Assembly: GCF_009649845.1 (NCBI RefSeq)
Contig: NZ_WJIE01000007.1
Coordinates: 248,001-312,000 of the forward strand
Length of the DNA: 64,000 nt
Source of the DNA: Polyangium spumosum
Lineage (GTDB): Bacteria; Myxococcota_A; Polyangia; Polyangiales; Polyangiaceae
Reading direction: 5' to 3'
This document shows positions 28,267 through 36,413 of this stretch, one piece after another. The position numbers were made by a program, and so were the translations under genes. Below the pieces are notes generated by a model. The model ran no database searches and was not told where the DNA came from. It saw only the letters and a program-made list of their open reading frames with translations. Every line of letters starts with the position of its first letter. Position 1 is the first letter of the stretch.

Positions 28267-29514
28267 TCAGGGCGCGGGCGTAGCTCCCTCGGGATCAGCC
28301 GCAGCGGGCGCGGGCGAGGCCTCGGGGCCCACGGTGATCGTCGCCTGCGTCACCTCGCCCGAGCGCACCTCGATGGGGACCCGAGCGAGCGAGCGCAGGC
28401 CTTTGCCGCGTAGATCGAGCTCGTACGCGCCCGGAGGCGCCTCGGCCGCGACGCTCGGTTCCGGAACGGAAGGCCCGATCCGGAGGAAGGGCACGAGCGT
28501 ATCCCGCGGGGAAAGGAGATGTACGCGCGCCTCGGGCGGCGGAAGCGGCTTGCCCGCTTCGTCCACAAAACGCAGCTCGATCGCGCCCGGGAGACGCTCC
28601 TCGCGGACGAGGGCGAGCTCGGTGAACACGCCGAGCGTGTCGCTCCGCGGCGCCACCACGAAGAGCCGCTCGTACCGCGCCGAGCCGCCGGGCGGGAGCG
28701 TGACGTCACGGCCAAAGCGGAGGCTCGTGGCCTCGGCCGTGGCTTCGATCCCGAGCGAGGGTCGATCGTCGGCGGGCGCGATCGCATACGCGACGGCGCT
28801 GCCGAGCGCGGCGACGAACGGTGCCTCGGCGACGGCGTTCGCAGGAGGCGCGGGCTCCGTGCCGGCGGCGGACAGCGGCTCGGCCAGTCCCCAGCGGACC
28901 GCGTCGCCGAGGCTCGGGATCACGATCGGCGCGTCGGCCTTCGACGAGACGATCGTCGAGACGAGGAGCACGCGCGCGCCCGGGACGAGCATGTAACGCG
29001 TGGCGATCGTCACGCGTGGATCTCCCTCGGCGTGGCCACGCGCGACGACCGAAGCCGATCCGTCGCGCCCTTGCTCGGCGCGGATCGTCACGCCCGTCAT
29101 GCAGCCGAGCGGCGCGCCGAGGCACGTGGACACGCGCCCGAGCGCGTCCTCGCGGACGAGGGCGTCGGCCGCGTCGACGAGCGCGCCGTCGGCGCCGATC
29201 ACGGCCGCGATCGCGCCGTTGTCGAGGAGGACGTCGCCCTCCTTCGCCTCGACGAGCGCGCCCGTGAACGGTCTCTTGTTCCCGTCGATGCGCGTGATCA
29301 CCACCGCCGCGGGCGCTTCCGTCTCCGGCGCGCAGAAGCCCGCCTTGCCCTCGGCGCCGCGACGGAAGCGGCACATCGCGGCCACGCGCGCGCCTTCGCC
29401 GCCGTACATGACGACGCCGCCGTTCTGCAGGGGCTCGACGCATCCGGCGAGCGCTGCCGCGAGGGCGAGGAGGGTGGGGAGCGGGAGGCGCCTCTGCGTG
29501 GTGCCGGGCGGCAT
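28267..29514 (-). CDS. Lipoprotein of unknown function
   Basis: 415 residues from ATG at 29514. The signal peptide ends in ALAGC, a clean lipobox. The next part contains LVEAKEGDVLLDNGAIAAVI and regular beta-strand patterns similar to the N-terminal beta-sandwich of CehA/McbA-type metallohydrolases, but no metal-binding His/Asp motif of that PHP domain follows, so the enzyme part is absent. The C-terminal quarter (PPGAYELDLRGKGLRSLARV) resembles a carboxypeptidase-regulatory-like beta domain and ends in an Ala/Pro/Glu tail. The gene follows dnaB on the same strand with a 40-bp gap. Confidence 0.72.
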   Translation of the reverse strand: MPPGTTQRRLPLPTLLALAAALAGCVEPLQNGGVVMYGGEGARVAAMCRFRRGAEGKAGFCAPETEAPAAVVITRIDGNKRPFTGALVEAKEGDVLLDNGAIAAVIGADGALVDAADALVREDALGRVSTCLGAPLGCMTGVTIRAEQGRDGSASVVARGHAEGDPRVTIATRYMLVPGARVLLVSTIVSSKADAPIVIPSLGDAVRWGLAEPLSAAGTEPAPPANAVAEAPFVAALGSAVAYAIAPADDRPSLGIEATAEATSLRFGRDVTLPPGGSARYERLFVVAPRSDTLGVFTELALVREERLPGAIELRFVDEAGKPLPPPEARVHLLSPRDTLVPFLRIGPSVPEPSVAAEAPPGAYELDLRGKGLRSLARVPIEVRSGEVTQATITVGPEASPAPAAADPEGATPAP

Positions 29515-29554
29515 GATGGACCAGAGACGCGCGAAGGCGCCGGATCTTGGGAGG

Positions 29555-31057
29555 TTATTCGTCGTCGACCATCTCGGGGTAGTCGCCGGGCGCGAGGTTG
29601 TCGAAGCGCGTGTACGACGAGGCGAAGCGCACGAGCACCTTGCCCGTGGGGCCGTTACGCTGCTTCGCGATGATGATCTCGGCGATGCCCTTCGCGTTCG
29701 TGGTCTCCGGGTTGTAGTACTCGTCGCGGTAGATGAACATGATGGTGTCCGCGTCCTGCTCGATGGCGCCGGACTCGCGCAGATCGCTGAGCTGAGGGCG
29801 CTTGCCGTTGTCCTTGCTCGTGCGGGTCTCGACGGAGCGGTTGAGCTGCGAGAGCGCGATGACGGGGACACGGAGCTCCTTGGCGAGCTGCTTCAAGCCT
29901 CGGGAGATCTCGCTGATCTCCTGCTCGCGGCTGTTCACGCCGTCGCGGCCCTTCATGAGCTGGAGGTAGTCGATGATGACGAGCCCCACGCGCCGCTCGG
30001 GCTGCCCCGGCGCCGCCGCGCGGTTGTACTCGGCCTGGATGCGGCGGACCTTGGCGCGGACCTCGAGCAGCGTGAGCGCGGAGGTGTCGTCGACCCAGAT
30101 CGGGAGCGTCGAGAGGTACGAGGCGCTCTCGGTGAGCCTGCGCCAGTCGTCCGGCTGCAAGAAGCCCTGGCGCAGCTTGCCGAGATCGACGCGGCCCTCG
30201 GTGCAGACCATACGACTCGCGAGCTGCTCGCGGGGCATCTCGAGCGAGAAGACGCAGACGCCGTAGCCGGGCTCCTGCCGCTCGTAGCCATGATCCGGCT
30301 CGTTCGGGCCGGCCGTGACCGTGCGCGGCGAGGCGACGTTGACGGCGATGTTGAGGACGAACGACGTCTTGCCCATGCCGGGGCGCGCCGCGACGATCAT
30401 CAGATCACCGTCGTGCAGGCCCGCGGTCTTCGAATCGAGCCGCTCGTAGCCCGTAGAGATGCCCGTGATGCGATCACCACGCTCGGCGGCGGCCGTGATC
30501 TGCTCGAAGGCCGCCTTCAAGACCTGCGCGATCGGCTGCACGGTCGTCGACTGCGCGGTGCGCGCGAGCGCGTAGATCGACTGCTCGGCGTTGTCGATGA
30601 ACTCCTGCACGGTGCCGACGTCGCCGTACCCCTCGGCCGCGACGCGCTGGCAGGTCGCGATGAGCTGGCGCAACCGCGACTTCTCGTAGACGACCTTGGC
30701 GTGCGCTCCGACGTGCGCGACGGCGGGCGTCGCGTCGGCGAGCTGCGCGAGATAACTGGCGCCGCCGATCTGGGCCAGCCACTCGCGATCCCGTAGCCAG
30801 GAGGCTATGGACACGATGTCGATGGGCGTACCGGAGAGGGCGAGCGCGGTCGCCGCCTCGAAAATGCGGCGGTTCGCGTCGCTGTAGAAATGTTCCGGCT
30901 TCAGGATTTCGAGCACTCGATCGAGCGCGTCACGCTCGAGGAGCACCGCCGAGAGCACCGCCGCCTCGGCGTCGAGGTCATGCGGGGGAACACGACCCGC
31001 GACGGGAGCCGGTTCAGTCGGTTGGGAACGTCCACGACGCTGCTGAGCGATCTGCAT
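29555..31057 (-). CDS. dnaB: Replicative DNA helicase DnaB
   Basis: Hexameric 5'-3' helicase of the replication fork, 500 residues. The N-terminal domain begins at PHDLDAEAAVLSAVL after an Arg/Pro-rich extension. The RecA-like domain has Walker A ARPGMGKTS at 224-232, the Walker B VGLVIIDYLQLM and the arginine-finger region FIYRDEYYNPET; ALSQLNRSVE is the family signature. Between the Walker A helix and VFSLEMPREQL, residues about 242-265 form an extra Pro/Gly/Glu-rich segment that E. coli-type DnaB lacks. It is divergent from the pfkB-like gene. Confidence 0.96.
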   Translation of the reverse strand: MQIAQQRRGRSQPTEPAPVAGRVPPHDLDAEAAVLSAVLLERDALDRVLEILKPEHFYSDANRRIFEAATALALSGTPIDIVSIASWLRDREWLAQIGGASYLAQLADATPAVAHVGAHAKVVYEKSRLRQLIATCQRVAAEGYGDVGTVQEFIDNAEQSIYALARTAQSTTVQPIAQVLKAAFEQITAAAERGDRITGISTGYERLDSKTAGLHDGDLMIVAARPGMGKTSFVLNIAVNVASPRTVTAGPNEPDHGYERQEPGYGVCVFSLEMPREQLASRMVCTEGRVDLGKLRQGFLQPDDWRRLTESASYLSTLPIWVDDTSALTLLEVRAKVRRIQAEYNRAAAPGQPERRVGLVIIDYLQLMKGRDGVNSREQEISEISRGLKQLAKELRVPVIALSQLNRSVETRTSKDNGKRPQLSDLRESGAIEQDADTIMFIYRDEYYNPETTNAKGIAEIIIAKQRNGPTGKVLVRFASSYTRFDNLAPGDYPEMVDDE

Positions 31058-31103
31058 GGCACTTCTTCACCAGATGGCCCCAAGCAATCCCGAAGATATC
31101 CAC

Positions 31104-32123
31104 ATGGTGAGGCCCCAAATGGGAGACGCCCCGGAGGGAGGGCCCTCCGAGGCGTCGGGATTGACCAGCGATCTACCAGGAAACACCCACGCGCGGTACC
31201 CCGATCGGCAGGACGACCGCGAGGAAACGGCGACATCCACCGACGTGGTGTGTGTGGGTGAGGCGCTCTGGGATCTCTCCACCCCAACAGGGATGTCGCT
31301 CGACGACGCGACCGCGCTCTCCCTCTCGCCAGGCGGCGGCGCGGTGAACGTGGCGCTCACGCTCGCAGAGCTCGGCCTGCGCGCGGGGCTCGTGGCGGCG
31401 GTAGGCGACGATCCGGTGGGGCGCGCGCTCATCGCGCATGTGACGAGGCGCGGGGTCGACGTCTCGCGGGTGCGCACGACGAGCGCGATCCGCACGGGGC
31501 TCGTCTTCCTCACGCACGCGCCGCTGCGCGCCGTTTCGTACCGCGCCGTGCTGAAAGAGGCGCTCGCGCTGCGTGACGCCTTGCCGCGCTCCTTCGACAC
31601 GAAGGTCGTCCACATCTCCGGGCTCCTCCCCTCCCGCGCAGGCCTGCTCGCGCTGGAACGAGCGGCGCGGCAGGCGCGGAGCGAGGGGGCGCGGGTCACG
31701 CTGGACGCGAACCTTCGACCACGCCTGTGGGCAGGCGACGCGATCAAACGCGCGGACCCACGGAGGCTCTTCACGGTGGTCGACGTCCTCAAGGTGAGCG
31801 AGGACGATCTGCGCCTGCTCGGCCTCTCCGATCCGCGTGATCTCACGCCCGTGCTCCGCCCCGAGGCGGTCGTGGTCGCGACGTTCGGCGCGGCGAAGAC
31901 GCGCGCGCTCGGGCCCTTCGGCGAGGTGCGCGCGGGCGGCCCGGCGCTCGCGGTGGAGAGCACGATCGGCGCGGGGGACGCCTTCGTCGCGGGGCTGCTC
32001 TCGGTCCTCGCCCGCGAGGAGCGCGGAGAGCACCTGGATCGCGCGACGATCGAGCGCGCGATCCAGCGCGGCAACGAGGTCGCCCGACAATCGCTGTCGG
32101 GGCAATCGTTGGTGGTCAAATGA
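31104..32123 (+). CDS. PfkB-family carbohydrate kinase
   Basis: Sugar or nucleoside kinase of the ribokinase fold, 339 residues. Motifs: VCVGEALWDL at the domain start, SPGGGAVNVALTLAELG (substrate side) and the C-terminal PfkB signature STIGAGDAFVAGLLSVL with the catalytic Asp. VTLDANLRPRLW is typical of fructokinase/2-keto-3-deoxygluconate kinase branches. About 45 residues precede the domain from ATG 31104; a GTG start nearer the domain (around 31239) is possible and would give the usual length. The phosphoryl acceptor is not determined. Confidence 0.88.
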   Translation: MVRPQMGDAPEGGPSEASGLTSDLPGNTHARYPDRQDDREETATSTDVVCVGEALWDLSTPTGMSLDDATALSLSPGGGAVNVALTLAELGLRAGLVAAVGDDPVGRALIAHVTRRGVDVSRVRTTSAIRTGLVFLTHAPLRAVSYRAVLKEALALRDALPRSFDTKVVHISGLLPSRAGLLALERAARQARSEGARVTLDANLRPRLWAGDAIKRADPRRLFTVVDVLKVSEDDLRLLGLSDPRDLTPVLRPEAVVVATFGAAKTRALGPFGEVRAGGPALAVESTIGAGDAFVAGLLSVLAREERGEHLDRATIERAIQRGNEVARQSLSGQSLVVK

Positions 32124-32126
32124 ACG

Positions 32127-32167
32127 CGGCCCGGACCCAGCGGCTCTTCGCCGCGAGGACCGGGCCG
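32127..32167. terminator. Bidirectional terminator-like hairpin between pfkB-like gene and rplI
   Basis: Outer arms CGGCCCGG (32127-32134) and CCGGGCCG (32160-32167) are perfect; an inner GCGGC-TCTTC-GCCGC stem lies between them. It occupies the 63-bp gap between converging genes. T-runs are weak on both sides (CCCTTTGCTT on the plus side). Confidence 0.65.
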
Positions 32168-32186
32168 ACGCCCTTTGCTTGTCCGA

Positions 32187-32642
32187 TCAGGACTTCGCCG
32201 CGACCGTGACGTCGATCGTCGCGGTGACGCTCGTCGCGAGGCGGATCGGGACCTGGTAGGTGCCGAGCGCCTTGATCGTGTCGAGCTCGATGCGACGACG
32301 ATCCACGACGAAGCCCTGCGCCGCGAGCGCCTCTTCGACGTCGCGCGAGGTGACCGAGCCGTAGAGCCGGTCGCCCTCGCCGACGGGCTTCGTGATCGTG
32401 AGCTTCACGCTCGCGAGCTTCTGCGCGAGCTCCTCGGCCGCCTTCTTGCTCTTGGCGGCGCGCGTCTCGGCGACGCGCTTCTCGTGCTCGATGCGCTTGA
32501 CGTTCTCCGCCGTCGCGCCGACCGCGAGGCCGCGGGGGACGAGGAAGTTGCGCGCGAAGCCCGGGCGAACACGGACGAGCTCGCCGCTCTTGCCGACGTT
32601 GGGGAGGTCCTCGGTCAGGACCACGTGGATGTAGTTGGCCAT
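32187..32642 (-). CDS. rplI: 50S ribosomal protein L9
   Basis: 151 residues with the L9 N-terminal motif HVVLTEDLPNVGKSGELVRV and RPGFARNFLVPRGLA, the long connecting helix and the C-terminal rRNA-binding domain. AGGAGG lies 6 nt before ATG at 32642. It is the last gene of the rplY-pth-rpsF-rpsR-rplI run and is followed by a hairpin. L9 binds 23S rRNA near the L1 stalk and limits frameshifting. Confidence 0.97.
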   Translation of the reverse strand: MANYIHVVLTEDLPNVGKSGELVRVRPGFARNFLVPRGLAVGATAENVKRIEHEKRVAETRAAKSKKAAEELAQKLASVKLTITKPVGEGDRLYGSVTSRDVEEALAAQGFVVDRRRIELDTIKALGTYQVPIRLATSVTATIDVTVAAKS

Positions 32643-32655
32643 GACGTCCTCCTGG

Positions 32656-32973
32656 TTACGCCGTCACGGTGAACGGCAAGAGCGCGATGTTGCGCGCCCG
32701 CTTGATGGCGAGCGTGACCTTGCGCTGATGCCGCGCGCAGTTGCCGCTGATGCGGCGCGGAACGACCTTGCCGCGCTCGGAGATGAAGTACTTGAGCGCC
32801 TGCGGGTCCTTGTAGTCGATGAAGAGCGCCTTGTCGGCGCAGTAACGGCAGACCCGCTTGCGACCGGTACGGCGGCGTCCGGGGGCGTCGGCGTTCAGAT
32901 CCGGCGTCCGACCGAAATCGCGGTCGTCCATGTCCATGTTGCGGCTGCCCGAATCCATTCCTCGTTGGTTCAT
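32656..32973 (-). CDS. rpsR: 30S ribosomal protein S18
   Basis: 105 residues, longer than the usual 75-85 because of a charged N-terminal extension of about 30 residues (Met/Asp/Arg-rich). The S18 core is clear: [38 protein letters not shown] and [15 protein letters not shown]. The Cys set (CRYC and NC) matches the zinc-binding form of S18. It starts 3 nt after the rpsF stop, as usual for S6-S18 pairs, with a Shine-Dalgarno inside the end of rpsF. Confidence 0.97.
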   Translation of the reverse strand: MNQRGMDSGSRNMDMDDRDFGRTPDLNADAPGRRRTGRKRVCRYCADKALFIDYKDPQALKYFISERGKVVPRRISGNCARHQRKVTLAIKRARNIALLPFTVTA

Positions 32974-32976
32974 GGC

Positions 32977-33516
32977 TCAGGCTCCCTCTTCCTCGGTGCC
33001 GGTCATGTCCGCCTCGCCTTCCATGTCGTCGAACTCGCCCGAGGCCGGCGCCTCGCTGGTCCGCTCCTGACGACGCTCCGGCTCGATCAGGCCGAGCTGA
33101 CGCTCCCTCGACTCGTCGCGCTCCTCCTCGATCGGCGGCAGCTCGACGCGCTCGAACTTCACGTCCTCCTCGGCGATCGCGATCCCCGCGACCTCCACGT
33201 CGTTGCGGACGAGGACGGTCTGGTACTTGATCACGGTGTCCATCAGGCGGAGGTTGCGCTCGATCTCGGAGACCACGCGACCCGTGCCGAGGTACTTGAG
33301 GTAGATGTACACGCCGCGGCGGTGCTTGCGGATGTCGTAGGCGAGCCGGCGGCGGCCCCAGTTCTCGACCTTGGTCAGCCGCCCTTGCTCACGGCCGATC
33401 ACGTCGGACAGACGCGAGCCGACACGCTCGGCGGCGTCCGCGTCGATGTCGGGCTTCAGGATGTAGATCGTTTCGTATTCTCTGGCGCGGTTCGGCGCCG
33501 TCACGAGTCGACTCAT
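32977..33516 (-). CDS. rpsF: 30S ribosomal protein S6 with acidic C-terminal extension
   Basis: 179 residues; the S6 fold occupies the first 100 or so (REYETIYILKPDIDADAAER, KVENWGRRRLAYDIRKHRRG, IERNLRLMDTVIKYQTVL). The last 75 residues are an acidic, low-complexity extension rich in Glu and Arg, ending in EADMTGTEEEGA; E. coli S6 also has a glutamate tail, but a shorter one. S6 pairs with S18 on the platform of the small subunit. AGAGGAG precedes ATG at 33516. The leader between pth and rpsF is 70 nt. Confidence 0.96.
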   Translation of the reverse strand: MSRLVTAPNRAREYETIYILKPDIDADAAERVGSRLSDVIGREQGRLTKVENWGRRRLAYDIRKHRRGVYIYLKYLGTGRVVSEIERNLRLMDTVIKYQTVLVRNDVEVAGIAIAEEDVKFERVELPPIEEERDESRERQLGLIEPERRQERTSEAPASGEFDDMEGEADMTGTEEEGA

Positions 33517-33586
33517 GCTTCTCCTCTTGGACGATGGCCCCGGAGACGTCGTGCCCCGGAGCGAGGACGGCGAAGCGCGCTCAGGG

Positions 33587-34276
33587 CTACGACCCCTCGC
33601 GCTCTTCGCCAGGCGAAGGAGGTTTGTCCTCCGTCACCTTCACTTTCGCGGGCTCGGGCGACGTGCGCGCCTCGCTCCGCTCTTTCGCTTGCTTCTTGCC
33701 GGCTTTGGGCCGGCTGTTTCGAACGTTCATCGCGGCGTCGAGGCCGCGGGTCGCGACTTCTAGCACAGTTTCCGTCACGAGCTTCAAGATGTCGGGCAGG
33801 CGCGCTCGTTCGACCGCGTCGAACGGCGACAGCACGTAGTCCGCGACGTCCCCGCGATGCTCCGCCGGGGGCCGCCCGATGCCCACCCGGACCCGCGCGA
33901 AATCGCCCGTGCCGACGTGGGACATGATGGAGCGCAGCCCGTTGTGCCCGGCGTGTCCGCCGCCGAACTTGAGCCGCACGTCCCCGAACGGGAGGTCGAG
34001 CTCGTCGTGCACCACGACGAGCTCCCTGGGCGCGATCTTGAAGAACGCGAGCGCGGGCTGAACGCTGCGGCCCGACTCGTTCATGTACGTCCTCGGCTCG
34101 AGCAACACGCACGGCTCGTCGCCGAGGGTCGCGCGCGACCAGACGCCCGAGAACTTCTCGCGGAAGGCATCCGCCCGCGCGCGCGCCGCGATCTCCTCGA
34201 CGGCCATGAAGCCGACGTTGTGCCGGTGCGACGCGTATTTCTCGCCCGGGTTGCCCAGGCCGACGACGAGCAGCAT
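33587..34276 (-). CDS. pth: Peptidyl-tRNA hydrolase
   Basis: Releases tRNA from stalled peptidyl-tRNA. The protein is 229 residues from ATG at 34276. Motifs: VVGLGNPGEKYASHRHNVGF with the catalytic His, RTYMNESGRSV, VVHDELDLPFGDVRLKFGGG and GHNGLRSI. The last 45 residues are a Lys/Glu/Pro-rich extension not present in E. coli Pth. An upstream in-frame ATG at 34321 would add residues unlike the family, so 34276 is preferred. It lies between rplY and rpsF, a widely conserved order. Confidence 0.95.
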   Translation of the reverse strand: MLLVVGLGNPGEKYASHRHNVGFMAVEEIAARARADAFREKFSGVWSRATLGDEPCVLLEPRTYMNESGRSVQPALAFFKIAPRELVVVHDELDLPFGDVRLKFGGGHAGHNGLRSIMSHVGTGDFARVRVGIGRPPAEHRGDVADYVLSPFDAVERARLPDILKLVTETVLEVATRGLDAAMNVRNSRPKAGKKQAKERSEARTSPEPAKVKVTEDKPPSPGEEREGS

Positions 34277-34375
34277 GACCAGGAAATCGAAGCCCCGAGA
34301 CGAACCTGCCCCGCGGGGCACCTCGCTCGGAGGCGCGCGCCGCGGGGCGGATCCCTCGGATCGTTCGAGCTGAAA

Positions 34376-35095
34376 CTACTTCTTCTTGGCGTCCTTGGCG
34401 GGAGCCGCAGCCTTCGCCGCGGGAGCCGCGCCCTTCGCAGCAGCCGCACCCTTCGCCGCGGGCGCCGCGCCCTTCGCGCCGGCAGCAGCCGCAGGAGCGC
34501 CCGGAGCGCCAGGCGCCGCAGCCGCCTCCTCAGCCTTCTCGGGCACGGCCACGACGACGACCGTCTGCTCCTCGGGAAGGCGCGTCTTCACGCCCTCGGG
34601 GAGCGGGACCGCGCCCGCCTTCACCGTCTCGCCGAGGTCGAGCTCGGTGATGTCGATCTCGACGAGCGCCGGGATCTTCTCGGGCAGGCAGCGGATGGGC
34701 AGCGTGCGGAAGATCTGCTGGAGGATGCCGCCGCCCGCGACGCCCTTCGACTTGCCCACGCAACGAACGGGCACCTCGACGTCGACCGGCTGGTCGAGCT
34801 TGACCTGCAGGAAGTCCGCGTGGACGAGGTCGCGCGAGATCGGGTGGTAGCCGTAGTCGCGCACCATCACCGTGAGCTTCTCGCCGTCCTCGACGGCCAG
34901 CTCGATGACCGAGTTCTTGCCGTGCGCCGACTTGAGCACCTCGAGGAGGGCCTTCGGAGAGACGGCGACCGGGAAGGCCTCGAGGCCCTTGCCGTAGCAG
35001 ATGGCAGGGATGTTCCCCGTGCGGCGGAGCCTGTTCGACGGGCCTTTTCCGCTTTCCTGACGACGGGTGGCGCTGAGCTTGATGATTTCCATCAT
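34376..35095 (-). CDS. rplY: 50S ribosomal protein L25, CTC form, with Ala/Lys-rich tail
   Basis: 239 residues. The 5S rRNA-binding L25 domain (LSATRRQESGKGPSNRLRRT, GNIPAICYGKG) is followed by the TL5/CTC C-terminal domain (HADFLQVKLDQPVDVEVPVR, LPIRCLPEKIPALVEID). The final 45-50 residues consist almost only of Ala, Gly, Pro and Lys with repeated AAPAAKGA units, resembling the tails of histone H1-like proteins. GGAG lies 9 nt before the first of two consecutive ATG codons. Upstream is prs; downstream is pth. Confidence 0.95.
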   Translation of the reverse strand: MMEIIKLSATRRQESGKGPSNRLRRTGNIPAICYGKGLEAFPVAVSPKALLEVLKSAHGKNSVIELAVEDGEKLTVMVRDYGYHPISRDLVHADFLQVKLDQPVDVEVPVRCVGKSKGVAGGGILQQIFRTLPIRCLPEKIPALVEIDITELDLGETVKAGAVPLPEGVKTRLPEEQTVVVVAVPEKAEEAAAAPGAPGAPAAAAGAKGAAPAAKGAAAAKGAAPAAKAAAPAKDAKKK

Positions 35096-35171
35096 GGGAC
35101 GACTCTCCGGTTCCGATCCGAGACGCGGCGCTATAGCAGAGATCGATCGGGTTGTGCGCCTCTTCCGACGA

Positions 35172-35203
35172 TCCTCCGAGGCGAAGCCTCGAACCTTGGA
35201 GGA
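35172..35203 (-). terminator. Hairpin downstream of prs
   Basis: Arms TCCTCC (35172-35177) and GGAGGA (35198-35203) enclose an inner hairpin CGAGGC-GAA-GCCTCG. It lies in the 174-bp gap between the prs stop and the rplY start. No T-run follows, so it may be a processing or attenuation structure rather than a terminator. Confidence 0.4.
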
Positions 35204-35269
35204 AACTGCACGGTTGTCCAGGCGCTGGGGGACGAATAGACGAACGAGAAGGCGAACGAGAAGACGGGC

Positions 35270-36214
35270 CTAGACGAAGAGCGAGCTCACCGAGTCCGAG
35301 TGGTGGATCCGGCGGATGGCCTCCGCGAGCAGGCGCGCCACGGTGACGACCTTGAACTTCCCGCACGCCCGGGCTTCCTCGGAGAGCGGGATCGAGTTGG
35401 AGACGATGACCTCGTGGAGCGGCGACTCCATGATCCGCGACAGCGCCGGGCCCGAGAGCACGGCGTGCGTGGCGCAGGCGGCGACGCTCTTCGCGCCCGC
35501 CTTCATGAGGGCGTTCGCCGCGTTCACGAGCGTGCCCGCCGTGTCGATGATGTCGTCGAGGATGAGGCAACGCTTGCCCTCGACCTCGCCGATGATGTTC
35601 ATCACCTCGCTCTCGTTCGCGCGCTCGCGGCGCTTGTCGATGATGGCAAGGTTGCCGTCGAGCCGCTTCGCATAAGCGCGCGCGCGCTCCACGCCGCCCG
35701 CGTCGGGCGAGACGATCACGCAGTCGCGGCCGTAATGCTCACGAAGGTGCTGATCGAGGAACGCCGGCATCGCGTGGAGATGATCGAAGGGGATGTTGAA
35801 GAACCCCTGGATCTGACCCGCGTGCAGATCGAGCGCGACGATGCGGTGAACGCCCGCGGCGACGAGCAGGTCGGCCACGAGCTTCGCCGTGATCGGCGTG
35901 CGCGGCGCGGCCTTCCGGTCCTGCCGGGCGTAGCCGTAGTACGGGATCACCGCGGTGATGGAGCCCGCGGAGGCGCGCCGGAGCGCGTCCACCATGATGA
36001 GCAGCTCCATCACGCTGTCGTTCACGGGAGAGCACGTCGGCTGCACGACGTACGTGTCCACGCCGCGGACGTTCTCCTGGATCACGCAGAACGTCTCCCC
36101 GTCGGAGAACCGCGAGACGCGGCACTTCCCGAGCGGGAATTCGAGGCACTGGCAAATCTCCTGCGTGAGCGTGGGGTTCGCGTTCCCCGAGAAGATGCTC
36201 ACTCTCTTGAACAT
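35270..36214 (-). CDS. prs: Ribose-phosphate pyrophosphokinase
   Basis: Makes PRPP from ribose 5-phosphate and ATP for nucleotide, His and Trp synthesis. The 314-residue length is standard for class I enzymes. Motifs: [34 protein letters not shown], the catalytic flexible loop region [20 protein letters not shown], the PRPP loop [20 protein letters not shown] and [20 protein letters not shown] lies 8 nt before ATG at 36214. A sigma-70-like promoter is visible about 95 bp upstream. It heads the prs-rplY-pth-rpsF-rpsR-rplI cluster. Confidence 0.97.
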   Translation of the reverse strand: MFKRVSIFSGNANPTLTQEICQCLEFPLGKCRVSRFSDGETFCVIQENVRGVDTYVVQPTCSPVNDSVMELLIMVDALRRASAGSITAVIPYYGYARQDRKAAPRTPITAKLVADLLVAAGVHRIVALDLHAGQIQGFFNIPFDHLHAMPAFLDQHLREHYGRDCVIVSPDAGGVERARAYAKRLDGNLAIIDKRRERANESEVMNIIGEVEGKRCLILDDIIDTAGTLVNAANALMKAGAKSVAACATHAVLSGPALSRIMESPLHEVIVSNSIPLSEEARACGKFKVVTVARLLAEAIRRIHHSDSVSSLFV

Positions 36215-36309
36215 CGGCCAGCCTCCCTGCCTGCTGAGGGTTCGTCCGTTGCTCGGCCTGTCCGAGCGACGAAGACAACCCCGAACGCCGAAGGGTTAAC
36301 GGCGGCGCG

Positions 36310-36338
36310 GCTCTACCAGCCACCCCTACCTACGTCAA
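36310..36338 (-). promoter_or_regulatory. Candidate sigma-70 promoter of prs
   Basis: On the minus strand TTGACG (36338-36333), a 17-bp spacer and TAGAGC (36315-36310). The predicted transcript starts near 36303, giving a leader of about 90 nt to the prs ATG. The same TAGAGn -10 form appears before rpsA. Confidence 0.6.
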
Positions 36339-36376
36339 GGATCTTCTGGCCGATGCGTCACGGCACGACCTCGGCT

Positions 36377-36405
36377 TTGCGCTCGGCCTCGGGTTTGGCT
36401 AGGTA
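36377..36405 (+). promoter_or_regulatory. Candidate promoter of ribF
   Basis: TTGCGC (36377-36382), a 17-bp spacer and TAGGTA (36400-36405) lie 8 nt before the GTG start at 36414, so the mRNA would have almost no leader. Confidence 0.4.
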
Positions 36406-36413
36406 GCGCGATC

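Noticed and set aside
33517-33586. S6:S18-binding leader motif before rpsF
   Set aside because: The leader has two direct copies of CCGGGGC but I could not build the known stem with the required bulge and loop.
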